From Rickettsiales bacterium (lineage in GTDB: Bacteria > Pseudomonadota > Alphaproteobacteria > Rickettsiales > UBA8987), in contig JANQHP010000021.1 of NCBI GenBank assembly GCA_028282625.1, positions 1 to 22,423 on the forward strand: a DNA stretch of 22,423 bases, read 5' to 3'. Position 1 is the stretch's first letter. Each line of letters starts with the position of its first letter. Position numbers and translations under genes: made by a program. A model generated the notes under the pieces. That model saw only the letters and a program-made list of their open reading frames with translations, did no database searches and was not told the origin of the DNA. Below, in pieces: positions 13,354 through 21,015 of this stretch.

Positions 13354-14170
13354 TCCAATTTCTGTTGGTTCTTTGTCCTTAGGCAGCACGCTGCCCTTTG
13401 TGTTGATTGCCGGGCCTTGTCAGATGGAAAGCCGGGATCACGCGCTGATGATGGCAGAAAACTTAAAGGAGATCACCGACTCGCTTGGCATCGGGCTGAT
13501 TTATAAGAGTTCGTTCGATAAAGCCAACCGCACGGCACTTGGCAGTGCCCGCGGGATTGGGCTTGCGGGCGCGTTGCCGATTTTTGCGGAAATCAAGGAG
13601 CAATTTGGGCTGCCGGTGCTGACCGATGTGCATGAGAGGGAGCAGTGCGCCGAGGTGGCCGAAGTGGTGGATGTGTTGCAGATACCGGCCTTTTTGTGCC
13701 GGCAGACGGACTTGCTGGTGGCAGCCGCCAACACCGGCAAGGTGATCAACATCAAGAAGGGCCAGTTTTTAGCACCCTGGGACATGCAGTCGGTGGTGAA
13801 GAAGGTGACCGATAGCGGGAATGACCGGATTTTGCTGACCGATCGAGGGACCTCTTTTGGGTATAATACGCTGGTGACCGATTTTCGGAGCCTGCCGATT
13901 ATGGCGGAGCAGACGGGCTTCCCGGTGGTGTTTGATGCCACCCATTCGGTGCAGCAGCCAGGCGGTCAAGGCACGGCCAGCGGCGGGCAGCGACAATTTG
14001 TGGCCACCTTGGCGCGGGCGGCCGTGGCGGTGGGTGTTAGTGCATTGTTCATGGAAACGCATCAAGACCCAGACCACGCGCCAAGCGATGGGCCGTGCAT
14101 GGTGCCATTGGATCAGATGTCCGCATTGCTTGCCACGCTGCAGCAGCTGGATCAGGTGGTAAAAAGTTAG
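13334..14170 (+). CDS. kdsA: 3-deoxy-D-manno-octulosonate-8-phosphate synthase
   Basis: Condenses arabinose-5-phosphate with phosphoenolpyruvate, giving KDO-8-P for the LPS inner core. The product is 278 aa from the ATG at 13334, inside the pyrG 3' end. Family motifs are LIAGPCQMES, YKSSFDKANRT, LTDVHE, QIPAFLCRQTDLL, INIKKGQFLAPWDM, LTDRGTSFGYNTLVTDFRS and FDATHSVQQPGGQGTASGGQ. Cys29 in AGPC sits where metal-dependent KDO8P synthases carry the metal-binding Cys (metal-free enzymes have Asn), so this is probably the metal-dependent type. GGAGG lies about 12 bases upstream. It converges with the ATPase gene, 14 bp between stops. The gene implies an LPS-bearing outer membrane. Confidence 0.97.
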   Translation: MKITKNSPISVGSLSLGSTLPFVLIAGPCQMESRDHALMMAENLKEITDSLGIGLIYKSSFDKANRTALGSARGIGLAGALPIFAEIKEQFGLPVLTDVHEREQCAEVAEVVDVLQIPAFLCRQTDLLVAAANTGKVINIKKGQFLAPWDMQSVVKKVTDSGNDRILLTDRGTSFGYNTLVTDFRSLPIMAEQTGFPVVFDATHSVQQPGGQGTASGGQRQFVATLARAAVAVGVSALFMETHQDPDHAPSDGPCMVPLDQMSALLATLQQLDQVVKS

Positions 14171-14184
14171 CAGTTGGGTACGGT

Positions 14185-15915
14185 TTATTCCAGCATCAGC
14201 ACGCGACGGTATTCGGCCACGGAGATGACACCTTCACGGATCAGGTCGCGGCCCATATCCTGCATGGTGGCGAACCCTTCTTCCCTTGCGGTGTGACGAA
14301 TTTCTTCGGCGGAACGACCATCAAAGATCGCCTTACGCACCGCTTCTGTGATGGGTAGTGCTTCGTGGATGGCACGCCTGCCGCTGCTGCCGCTTTGCAT
14401 GCATGTGTCGCACCCGGTGCCATGGAAGGTTTTTAAGGTTTGACTTTCTTCCTCACTAAAGCCAATGGCCTGGAGCACTTCCGGTGTGACGCTTGTATCC
14501 TCGGTTTTGCAATCTGGGCAAATGGACCGTGCCAGGCGCTGTGCGACCACCAGTGTGAGGGCCGAGGTGATGAGGTAGGGTGGCAGGCCCATATTGATCA
14601 GGCGGGTAATGGTGGAGGGCGCATCGTTGGTGTGGAGGGTGGAGAGCACCAGATGGCCGGTGAGCGCGGCTTTGACCGCGATGTCGCTGGTTTCTTTGTC
14701 GCGGATTTCGCCGACCATGATCACCTCCGGGTCTTGCCGGAGGAAGGAGCGGAGTGCAGCGGCAAAGGTCAGCCCGATATCTTCCTTCACCTGCACCTGG
14801 CCGATCCCTTCTACGTCGAGCTCGACCGGGCCTTCGGCGGTCAGGATATTGACCTCGGGTCTGTTGAGCTCTTTGAGCATCGCGTAAAGCAGGGTGGATT
14901 TCCCGCTCCCGGTGGGTCCGGTCACCAGCACCATGCCTTGCGGAGAGCGCATGGCGTGTTCCAGCTTGCCAAGATTGGCGTTGCTTAGCCCCAGATTTTT
15001 CAGGGTGAAATGGCTGCCTCCCTGATCCAGAATACGCATGACCACCCGCTCTCCATGGGAGGTGGGCAACATGGAGACGCGGATATCCACGGTACGTTCG
15101 CTCTGATCGGAAACAATCGCGCCATCTTGGGGCATACGACGCTCGGAGATATCGAGGGAGGCCATGATTTTGAGCCGCGTGATGACCGCAGAATAGTTAT
15201 AGGTCACAAATTCGGTATATTCGTCCATGTCCTGCAGGACGCCATCTTTGCGGTAGCGCACCCTTGCTTCGGTGCGCCCGGGTTCGATATGGATATCGCT
15301 GACGCCAAGCACAATGGCGTTGGTGATGATGCCATCCACGGCTTCAATGACATCGCTGCCTGCTTCAGGGCGCGCTTGTGCGGGATTAGCGGGTGCCGGT
15401 GAGGTGGCTGGGGCGTGCGGTTGATTGGTGTTGGCCGGTGCCGGTGCTTCTGCTTGGGTGGGTGCCGCTTTTTTTTGCGCCGAAGCGGTGGCGCTTAAGG
15501 CTTGTTCCAGCGCGGAGAGGGTGGTGGCAAAGGTGCGGATGCTGTAGCCGGTGGTACGTTTGAGTGGGGTGATTTGCGTCATGGCTTGTGGGTCTGCCAC
15601 GGCCACAGAAAGGGTGTTGCCGTTTAATTCAAACGGAATGAGGCGATGGGTGCAGATCCACTCCACGTTGAGCCCTTTGGGAAGAGGGTCGAGTACCGCG
15701 GGGGTAGGCTGTTCCTTCAGGCCATAAAACCGTGCCAAAAGCCCTGCGATATCCTGCTCTTTGATCGAGTTTTGTTCGAGCAAATGGTTGATGACACCTT
15801 GTGGGTTTTGCTCTTGTTGTGTGGTCGCCTGTTCAAGAACCTTTGCTTCGATTAGCTCGTGGTCTTTTAAGAAATCGGCAAGCGCCATGTCGGTTGCAGG
15901 AGAAAGCATTACCAT
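14185..15915 (-). CDS. GspE/PilB/MshE-type assembly ATPase
   Basis: Hexameric cytoplasmic ATPase that drives pilus extension or type II secretion. The product is 576 aa. An MshEN-type N-terminal domain covers about 1-140. An Ala/Pro-rich linker follows (145-185), then an N2 domain with GVSDIHIEPG. Walker A GPTGSGKST is at 333-341 and Walker B VIMVGEIRD at 398-406, followed by the His box (TGHLVLSTLHTNDA). A tetracysteine zinc site is formed by CPDC (466-469) and CDTC (502-505). The Asp-box segment reads TAEGPVE (359-365), where the family normally has EDPVE, so the Asp is replaced by Gly. The start is uncertain: three in-frame ATGs lie within the first 10 codons and none has a good ribosome binding site. 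It is the last gene of the pilus operon, 36 bp after the secretin. Confidence 0.93.
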   Translation of the reverse strand: MVMLSPATDMALADFLKDHELIEAKVLEQATTQQEQNPQGVINHLLEQNSIKEQDIAGLLARFYGLKEQPTPAVLDPLPKGLNVEWICTHRLIPFELNGNTLSVAVADPQAMTQITPLKRTTGYSIRTFATTLSALEQALSATASAQKKAAPTQAEAPAPANTNQPHAPATSPAPANPAQARPEAGSDVIEAVDGIITNAIVLGVSDIHIEPGRTEARVRYRKDGVLQDMDEYTEFVTYNYSAVITRLKIMASLDISERRMPQDGAIVSDQSERTVDIRVSMLPTSHGERVVMRILDQGGSHFTLKNLGLSNANLGKLEHAMRSPQGMVLVTGPTGSGKSTLLYAMLKELNRPEVNILTAEGPVELDVEGIGQVQVKEDIGLTFAAALRSFLRQDPEVIMVGEIRDKETSDIAVKAALTGHLVLSTLHTNDAPSTITRLINMGLPPYLITSALTLVVAQRLARSICPDCKTEDTSVTPEVLQAIGFSEEESQTLKTFHGTGCDTCMQSGSSGRRAIHEALPITEAVRKAIFDGRSAEEIRHTAREEGFATMQDMGRDLIREGVISVAEYRRVLMLE

Positions 15916-15951
15916 ATTGCACCATACACTTTCATGATCCGTTTTCTGCCT

Positions 15952-17517
15952 TTATAGAATACGTGGGGCAATAAAGATCATGAGTTCGCGGCGATCGTCT
16001 TCGTTGGTATCGCGGCGGAATAATTTACCCGCACCCGGCACATCTCCCAGGCCCGGCACTTTATCCCGGCTTTGCGAAAGATTTTCGGTATAGATGCCGC
16101 CGATCACCACAATTTCCTTATCTTTGGAGACCAGGCTGGTGCGAATTTCGCTCTTGGTGATGGGTGGGTTGGACTGGGAGGTGTCGACCGTATCTTTGTT
16201 GACCTGGATATGCATCAGCAAGTTGCCATCCCCAATGACGGTGGGTGTGACCGCAAGCTTGAGGCCGGCCTCTTTAAACTCGATTTTGGTACCATCTTGC
16301 GAGGTGGTTTCGTAGGGCACTTCATCTCCCTGGAAGATGGTGGCTTCGGTGTTATCGAGCGTGAAGATGCGTGGGTTGGAGATGACGCGGCTGAGCCCTT
16401 CGGCCTCCATGGCGCTTAGCTCCAGCTTGAGGTCGGCCGCACTGCCGATGCCAGCGAGCAACCCGATGCCGCCAAAGGCATTGTTTAAGGCCAGGTTGGT
16501 GAGGCTGGAGCCGGTGTCGCCTGCGACGACTGACCCTGCAGTACCTGCACCAGTACCAACGATTTGGGCGTTAAATTGCTTGCCGCCGATGCGCTTGGTG
16601 TCGCTGCCTTGTGCGCCGATGCGGGTGCCAAAGGCGTGCTCGAAATCATCGGTCACTTCCACGATAAAGGCTTCGATGAAGACTTGTGCCGTGCGGGTAT
16701 CAATTTCTTCGACCAGCTTCTGGATTACTTCCATATCTTCTTTGCGTGCTTTGACAATCAGCAGGTTCTTGCGGGTATCGGTGGTGATTTCGGGCTCTAC
16801 GTAACGCAGGCCTGTGGTGCCGCCTGATCCAGTACGACGACTGACGCCCAGCACCTCCGTTACCATGGTTTTGACTTCCTCTGGTTCGGTATAAAACAGC
16901 TTGAAGATTTCGGTATAAAGCGGCTCGCTGGAGCGTTTGACCATCAGGGAGCGCTGGAGGTTCTCCCGCCTGCGCCTATCAAAATCTTCGAGCGAGAGCA
17001 GACGTTCTTGCCCGTGGATGCGGATAATATTGGCGTTGCTATCAACATGTTTGGCCAGCGAAGTCATCTTGAGCATGGCATCAAGCGCGTGCGGCCAATC
17101 CACGTTGCTCAGCTCAGCAGTGACCACGCCTTGCGCTTCGGCGGAAACCAGGATGTTGACATCGGTGACTCGCGCCAGCATTTGAGCGAAGGTGCGGATA
17201 TCCATATGCTCGACTTTAAAGGTGACAGGAAAGCTTTCGGCCAGCGCTTCGCGTGAAAGTTCGGAGACGTTTGTCGGCTCTTCCCGGGTGATTTTGCGGT
17301 GTGCCTGCTGACGGAGGACGCCTTCATTGTCTTCCTGCACGACGGGGCCATAGCGCAATTGCTCGGCCGACCGCTTTTTCCCCTGCTCGATCAACAGGTC
17401 GCGGTCGATCATGCTTTCCGTACGAAGCGGAGGTGTTTCCTTGATATCGCGTGGGGTGGAACAGCCTGCTACCAGCAACACGCAGCAGAGGAAGGCCCAT
17501 AATTTAGCGCGTGGCAT
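15952..17517 (-). CDS. Lipoprotein secretin (PilQ/MshL/GspD family)
   Basis: Outer-membrane pore through which the pilus passes. The product is 521 aa. It has a lipoprotein signal with lipobox LVAGC, Cys19 lipidated and Ser at +2, so outer membrane. One STN/N0-like domain covers about 96-170 (FPVTFKVEHMDIRTFAQML), followed by an N1-type domain (200-275). The secretin domain (277-521) shows SRVISNPRIFTLDNTEA and the signature VPGLGDVPGAGKLF (487-500), ending ELMIFIAPRIL. No AMIN domains and only one N1-type domain make it short like MshL rather than like PilQ of Neisseria. AGGAGG six bases upstream fixes the start, which overlaps pilP by 14 bp. A Gly/Thr-rich run (GTGAGTAGSVVAG) sits in the secretin insert. 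Confidence 0.93.
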   Translation of the reverse strand: MPRAKLWAFLCCVLLVAGCSTPRDIKETPPLRTESMIDRDLLIEQGKKRSAEQLRYGPVVQEDNEGVLRQQAHRKITREEPTNVSELSREALAESFPVTFKVEHMDIRTFAQMLARVTDVNILVSAEAQGVVTAELSNVDWPHALDAMLKMTSLAKHVDSNANIIRIHGQERLLSLEDFDRRRRENLQRSLMVKRSSEPLYTEIFKLFYTEPEEVKTMVTEVLGVSRRTGSGGTTGLRYVEPEITTDTRKNLLIVKARKEDMEVIQKLVEEIDTRTAQVFIEAFIVEVTDDFEHAFGTRIGAQGSDTKRIGGKQFNAQIVGTGAGTAGSVVAGDTGSSLTNLALNNAFGGIGLLAGIGSAADLKLELSAMEAEGLSRVISNPRIFTLDNTEATIFQGDEVPYETTSQDGTKIEFKEAGLKLAVTPTVIGDGNLLMHIQVNKDTVDTSQSNPPITKSEIRTSLVSKDKEIVVIGGIYTENLSQSRDKVPGLGDVPGAGKLFRRDTNEDDRRELMIFIAPRIL

Positions 17518-17899
17518 CTTGTTCCTCCTGCACAGGGTGTTGTATAGCCAGTATTTGCTCCGTGCCGCGATGGTCTATGGTAACCCCTTCTGCTGTGATG
17601 GCAGTGATTTTGGCGTGCTCTTTGCCGAGTGTATAACCGACCTCCACGATGTGCACCCTGCCATCGGGTCCTTTCACGGCGGCGATTTGGTGCTTCGGCG
17701 TGGTCATCATGCCGATGACAAAAAATTGCTTGAGCGGGGCTGCGGCCAGTGCTTTTTGATGCAGTGGTTCGGTGTGGTCAGACGGTGCAGGGCGTGCGAT
17801 GGTTTCTTGCAAAAATCCCGGCATAAAGGGATTGCGCGGCGCTTCTTCTGCCATAGCAGGCAAAGGCAGGATGCTTAGGATGATGACAAGCCACCGCAT
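17504..17899 (-). CDS. pilP: PilP-like periplasmic protein
   Basis: The product is 131 aa with a plain signal peptide (MRWLVIILSILPLPAMA, residues 1-17) and no lipobox, whereas most PilP proteins are lipoproteins. The mature part starts with RNPFMPGF, the short N-terminal motif that in PilP contacts PilN-PilO. A beta domain follows: LKQFFVIGMMTTPKHQIAAV, GPDGRVHIVEVGYTLG, HAKITAITAEGVTI. This order of strands is characteristic of PilP/GspC-HR domains and would bind the secretin N0/N1 domain. The start ATG shares a base with the pilO stop (TAATG), and AAGGAG lies seven bases upstream. Confidence 0.87.
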   Translation of the reverse strand: MRWLVIILSILPLPAMAEEAPRNPFMPGFLQETIARPAPSDHTEPLHQKALAAAPLKQFFVIGMMTTPKHQIAAVKGPDGRVHIVEVGYTLGKEHAKITAITAEGVTIDHRGTEQILAIQHPVQEEQDATR

Positions 17900-18615
17900 T
17901 AGATTGCTCCTTCCAAGATGTGCTGCATGCTATGTTGATATTCCGGGGTAAGCAAGGGGCGATCTAGGGTAAGCTGCACTTCGATCTTTCCGGAAAAGGG
18001 CTGGCGTGGGTCTGAGGTGATATGCTCCTTGTGGACGTGGAGCAGGGGGTATTGGGTGACAAGCTGCTGGCGGAACAGCATATATTGGGCATAGGTGCCC
18101 TCCAACTTGAGGGCCACACGTTGGATGTGCAGCTCTGGACGTTCTTGTGATGTGATCAAGGTGGCGGCAGGCTTGACCGATGCGAGCGTGATGCCGTTTG
18201 TTTCAGCTGTTTGGCTCATGACGTGGTAGAGCGTATCTGGCTTGCCCACGATGGCAAAATCGGCCAGCATGTTTTGATGTGTGGGCCTTGCTTGCTCACG
18301 TTTTTGCTTCAAACCATGATGTTGCGCTTTGAGGGTGACCATTTCCTGTTGCATGGTTTCGCGTTTTTCTAACGTTTCCTGATGCTTAGCAATGGTTTGT
18401 GCACGGGGGGATAACGTCCATTGCCAGATGCCAAGGGATGCCAGCAGCAGGAACAACCCGGCAAGGAGCACGGGCAGGTAAAAAGCAAATGGTATGGTAT
18501 GCGTTCCTGGACGCGACTGGGGTGTTGTCGCCTCCTTTGCTGCTGGCAATCGGGTCAAACGGGAGCGAATGAGTTGGACGAGGTCGCCCAAATCCATATC
18601 AAGCGAGATGGCCAT
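17899..18615 (-). CDS. pilO: PilO-like inner-membrane protein
   Basis: The product is 238 aa from the ATG at 18615, chosen because AGGAG is six bases upstream and the longer frame lies inside the preceding gene. The cytoplasmic N-terminus (1-41) is followed by one transmembrane helix (about 42-66), a coiled coil (71-112, many Q/E/K), and a ferredoxin-like periplasmic domain with LYHVMSQTAETNGITL, VALKLEGTYAQYMLFRQQL and FSGKIEVQLTL. This is the PilO/GspM plan. It pairs with PilN in the alignment complex. The gene overlaps the pilM-pilN fusion by 17 bp and pilP by 3 bp. Confidence 0.87.
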   Translation of the reverse strand: MAISLDMDLGDLVQLIRSRLTRLPAAKEATTPQSRPGTHTIPFAFYLPVLLAGLFLLLASLGIWQWTLSPRAQTIAKHQETLEKRETMQQEMVTLKAQHHGLKQKREQARPTHQNMLADFAIVGKPDTLYHVMSQTAETNGITLASVKPAATLITSQERPELHIQRVALKLEGTYAQYMLFRQQLVTQYPLLHVHKEHITSDPRQPFSGKIEVQLTLDRPLLTPEYQHSMQHILEGAI

Positions 18616-20329
18616 GTTCTTCTCCTGTTTGTGTTTGGTCATGATGCGTGATGGAAGCCTGGACATCGGAGAGGACCAGCTCACATTCGATCAGAAATTG
18701 TCGTACCGTACGGTCGCGTAGCGGGCTGCTTTCTGCCACGCGCGCGGCTTCTATGGTTTTTAAGCGCACGGAGGCAAATTCCGGCAGGCTGTGCAAGAGC
18801 TGCACAAATTGGAGGATGGCTTGTTCGCCATAGGCCTGACCTGAAAGGGTGAGGGTGTGTTGGTTGTCATAGGTGGTGGTTTGCAGCCACAGCCCTTCAG
18901 GGATATGCGTGCCGATGGCTTGGTAGGCGGATAAAAGCGGCGCCCCTGTGGCTTGCATATTCTGATGCATGCCGGCTAGATGTTGCTCTTCTTTCCATTG
19001 CTTGTAGGTGGCGGCCACTTCGGCTTTTAACGCGGCAAATTGTGGCTCGATCTGCGCGGTTTGCTGGAGGGTGGGTTGTAGGGTGCTAAACGCTGCTTGC
19101 TGTTGTAGCAAAACGGTCAGCACCCCTCCTATGCCAAGCAGAGCAAGCAATGCTACCGCACTTGCCGTGCGGGCACGCTTGACCAACGCGTGGACATAGG
19201 ACCCTCCTTGTGGCCACAACGTGACCACGCCCTCTTGGTTGGGTTCACCAGCCTTTAGGGTATTGCGTAACGACCATACCGGCATGCGTGTGTATAAGGC
19301 TTCCACCGCGTGGGTTAAGGGAAGCAACGTCAACGCGTAGCATGGTAGTAAAGCTTGCAGTTTGCGTACAATCTCGCGGCGGCCTCGGCATTCTAAACAA
19401 AGATATAGAGGCGATTTGGTGCCATCTTCTTCCAAGGTACCACGGGCCTGTTTCACTTCATGGGCAATCCGACGCAGCACGTCGTGGTTTTCAAGCGCAT
19501 GAGCGAGGTTGCCGGTTTCCTCGTCGGAGAGGTAAATATCGTGCGAGAGGCCACCCTCTGCCGTGTGGAGCATGAGCCCATCGGCACTGGCATGCAATAT
19601 CCAGGCACGATCCTGTTCTGCCTGGGGCACAAGGTGTTGTAAGGCCTGCCCGGTTGGCACGAGATCGGTGATCACCAGTCCTGCCTCTTGCGTGAGAGCT
19701 GCCATATCCTCCACCTCTTTTTCCAGCAGCGCGGTAACACGTACCTGCATGTCTTCCTCAGTCCTCTGGAGCACCTCATACGCGATACGGTAGGAGGCAA
19801 TCGGTTCGGGCAGCACCACGATATTCTGCCATATGGCGCCAAGCGATGCGGCTTGTTTCAGGCTTGCATCATCCATCGAAGGCAGCGTGACGGTTTGGGT
19901 GATCAGATGCGACTGCGGCACCAGCCACGCAAGGTGCTTTGCTTTGCCGCCATAGGTTTGGCAGGCTTTTTTCAACGTACGTGCGAGCAAGGAAGGCGTG
20001 GCCAGTTCCTCGGGCGAGAGCAGGTGGGTATAGGTGTGGCTGTGTCCTTCTGCTGCGTAAGAAAGCAACAGGCGGTCGGGCAGCAATTCCACGCCGAGCA
20101 CGACTTCATCCCTGGCAGTAGCGTGCAGCAGCGCCTTGCGCAGCGAGTGTTTGAGCGCTTGAAGGGACCCACGGCGACCCACGGCTTGCGGCGCAGCATT
20201 TAAGGGCGCATGTGCGGGGCGTGAAGCCGAGGAGGACGCAAGCCAGTTTCTGCCTGCAGCCAGTGTTTCTGCTAGCAAAGAAGAAAGATCACGACGATGC
20301 ACTAAACGCCCCATAAAGGTTTGCTCCAT
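18599..20329 (-). CDS. PilM-PilN fusion protein (GspL-like architecture)
   Basis: The product is 576 aa. Residues about 75-355 have the pattern of PilM/GspL cytoplasmic actin-like domains: VVLGVELLPDRLLLSYA at the start, VTLPSMDDASLKQAASLGAI, then strands and helices to AVEALYTRMP. I see no clean phosphate-binding loop, so ATP binding may be lost. One transmembrane helix follows (388-410, AVALLALLGIGGVLTVLL), then a short coiled coil and a PilN-type ferredoxin-like domain (HIPEGLWLQTTTYDNQHTLT, FVQLLHSLPEFASVRL). Separate pilM and pilN genes are the rule in type IVa pili; one chain with this order resembles GspL. The first 70 residues are basic and low-complexity. The start at 20329 has GAAGG eight bases upstream; Met6 is an alternative. 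First gene of the operon. Confidence 0.85.
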   Translation of the reverse strand: MEQTFMGRLVHRRDLSSLLAETLAAGRNWLASSSASRPAHAPLNAAPQAVGRRGSLQALKHSLRKALLHATARDEVVLGVELLPDRLLLSYAAEGHSHTYTHLLSPEELATPSLLARTLKKACQTYGGKAKHLAWLVPQSHLITQTVTLPSMDDASLKQAASLGAIWQNIVVLPEPIASYRIAYEVLQRTEEDMQVRVTALLEKEVEDMAALTQEAGLVITDLVPTGQALQHLVPQAEQDRAWILHASADGLMLHTAEGGLSHDIYLSDEETGNLAHALENHDVLRRIAHEVKQARGTLEEDGTKSPLYLCLECRGRREIVRKLQALLPCYALTLLPLTHAVEALYTRMPVWSLRNTLKAGEPNQEGVVTLWPQGGSYVHALVKRARTASAVALLALLGIGGVLTVLLQQQAAFSTLQPTLQQTAQIEPQFAALKAEVAATYKQWKEEQHLAGMHQNMQATGAPLLSAYQAIGTHIPEGLWLQTTTYDNQHTLTLSGQAYGEQAILQFVQLLHSLPEFASVRLKTIEAARVAESSPLRDRTVRQFLIECELVLSDVQASITHHDQTQTGEEHGHLA

Positions 20330-20346
20330 ACCATTTACCTTCTTTT

Positions 20347-20375
20347 ACCCTAATGCACCCATTTCTGCGTGTAAA
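20347..20375 (-). promoter_or_regulatory. Possible pilus operon promoter
   Basis: On the minus strand TTTACA (20375-20370), 17 bp, TAGGGT (20352-20347), 17 bases before the ATG, with GAAGG in between. The -35 is fair and the -10 poor, consistent with a promoter that needs an activator. Confidence 0.35.
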
Positions 20376-20412
20376 GCATTAAATGTTTGAAATAAAAGGT
20401 GTTTTTAAAGTA

Positions 20413-20436
20413 ATTTGTCTAAAATTTTAGACAAAT
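20413..20436. promoter_or_regulatory. 24-bp perfect palindrome upstream of the pilus operon
   Basis: The left arm ATTTGTCTAAAA (20413-20424) is followed directly by its exact reverse complement TTTTAGACAAAT (20425-20436). It lies about 84 bp upstream of the pilM-pilN start and 38 bp from the proposed -35. AT-rich and symmetric without a loop, it looks more like a dimer-binding site than a terminator, although it could form a cruciform or a short stem. Confidence 0.6.
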
Positions 20437-20456
20437 GTGGAAGGAATTGGGGTAGT

Positions 20457-20789
20457 AAGTTGTAAGTTTCAAGTTTCAAGTTTCAGGTTGCGTGTGCCTC
20501 TCTTCCACTGTCATTCCCGCGCAGACTGGATACCGCGGTTAAACCGCGGTATGACGGGGAGAAGGAGGTTGCATGGGCACCTCAACCGGAGTGTAGCACA
20601 CACGACTAGGAGCAACGCGACGCCGCCTGTCCTCCGTAGCTCGCTTGCGAGCGTAGGGGGAAGCACATGCGAGGGCGGGGTCGCAGGGGTTAAGACCCCT
20701 GCTTATAAAGAAGCAGCACTGGATCCTGCGGTCAGTACCGCAGGATGATGAAACACTTGAAACTTGCAACATGAAACTTGAAACGTAGA
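20457..20789. repeat. Composite repeat bounded by inverted period-7 arrays (H5-P4-A4-P5-H6)
   Basis: H5 at 20457-20484 repeats AAGTTTC. H6 at 20755-20782 repeats TTGAAAC, the reverse-complement phase of the same unit. Inside, in order: a TGTCATTCCCGCGCAG half-palindrome, P4 (ATACCGCGGTT/AACCGCGGTAT, 20530-20552), block A copy 4 (20570-20630), a hairpin TAGCTCGCTTGCGAGCGTA, the tail GGGGTTAAGACCCC, and P5 (ATCCTGCGGT/ACCGCAGGAT, 20723-20746). No gene is seen between 20330 and 21015. 20790-20826 continues with degenerate ACT-rich heptamers. Confidence 0.7.
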
Positions 20790-20826
20790 ACCCACTCTAC
20801 TCTCAACTCTAACTACTAACAACTAC

Positions 20827-20941
20827 TTAATAAACCTTGACAGAGAGAGAGAGAGCAATTGGTTAGGATTAAGGCGTTTATGGTTACTTGTTTGGTGTGA
20901 GGTAAGAAACACTTTGCGCCAATTCACACGATCTTAGGTGG
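20827..20941 (+). promoter_or_regulatory. Promoter and leader (copy 2 of the duplicated control region)
   Basis: TTAATAAACCTTGACA (TTGACA at 20837-20842) is followed by a GA run three units longer than in copy 1, then GTTAGGAT (TAGGAT at 20864-20869, spacer 21 bp), CTTTGCG (20912-20918) and TTAGGTGG (20934-20941). Order and spacing match 2909-3032. About 70 further leader bases precede the gene at 21016. Confidence 0.5.
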
Positions 20942-21015
20942 TAGGTCCTGGCCTATCCACTGACTATGCACTCGGGCAACATTTCACCTCGGATATTCCT
21001 TAAAAGGAGGAGATG

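Noticed and set aside
20437..20772. Open frames in the repeat mosaic on both strands
   Set aside because: They consist of palindromes and heptamer repeats, with no ribosome binding sites and no protein-like composition.
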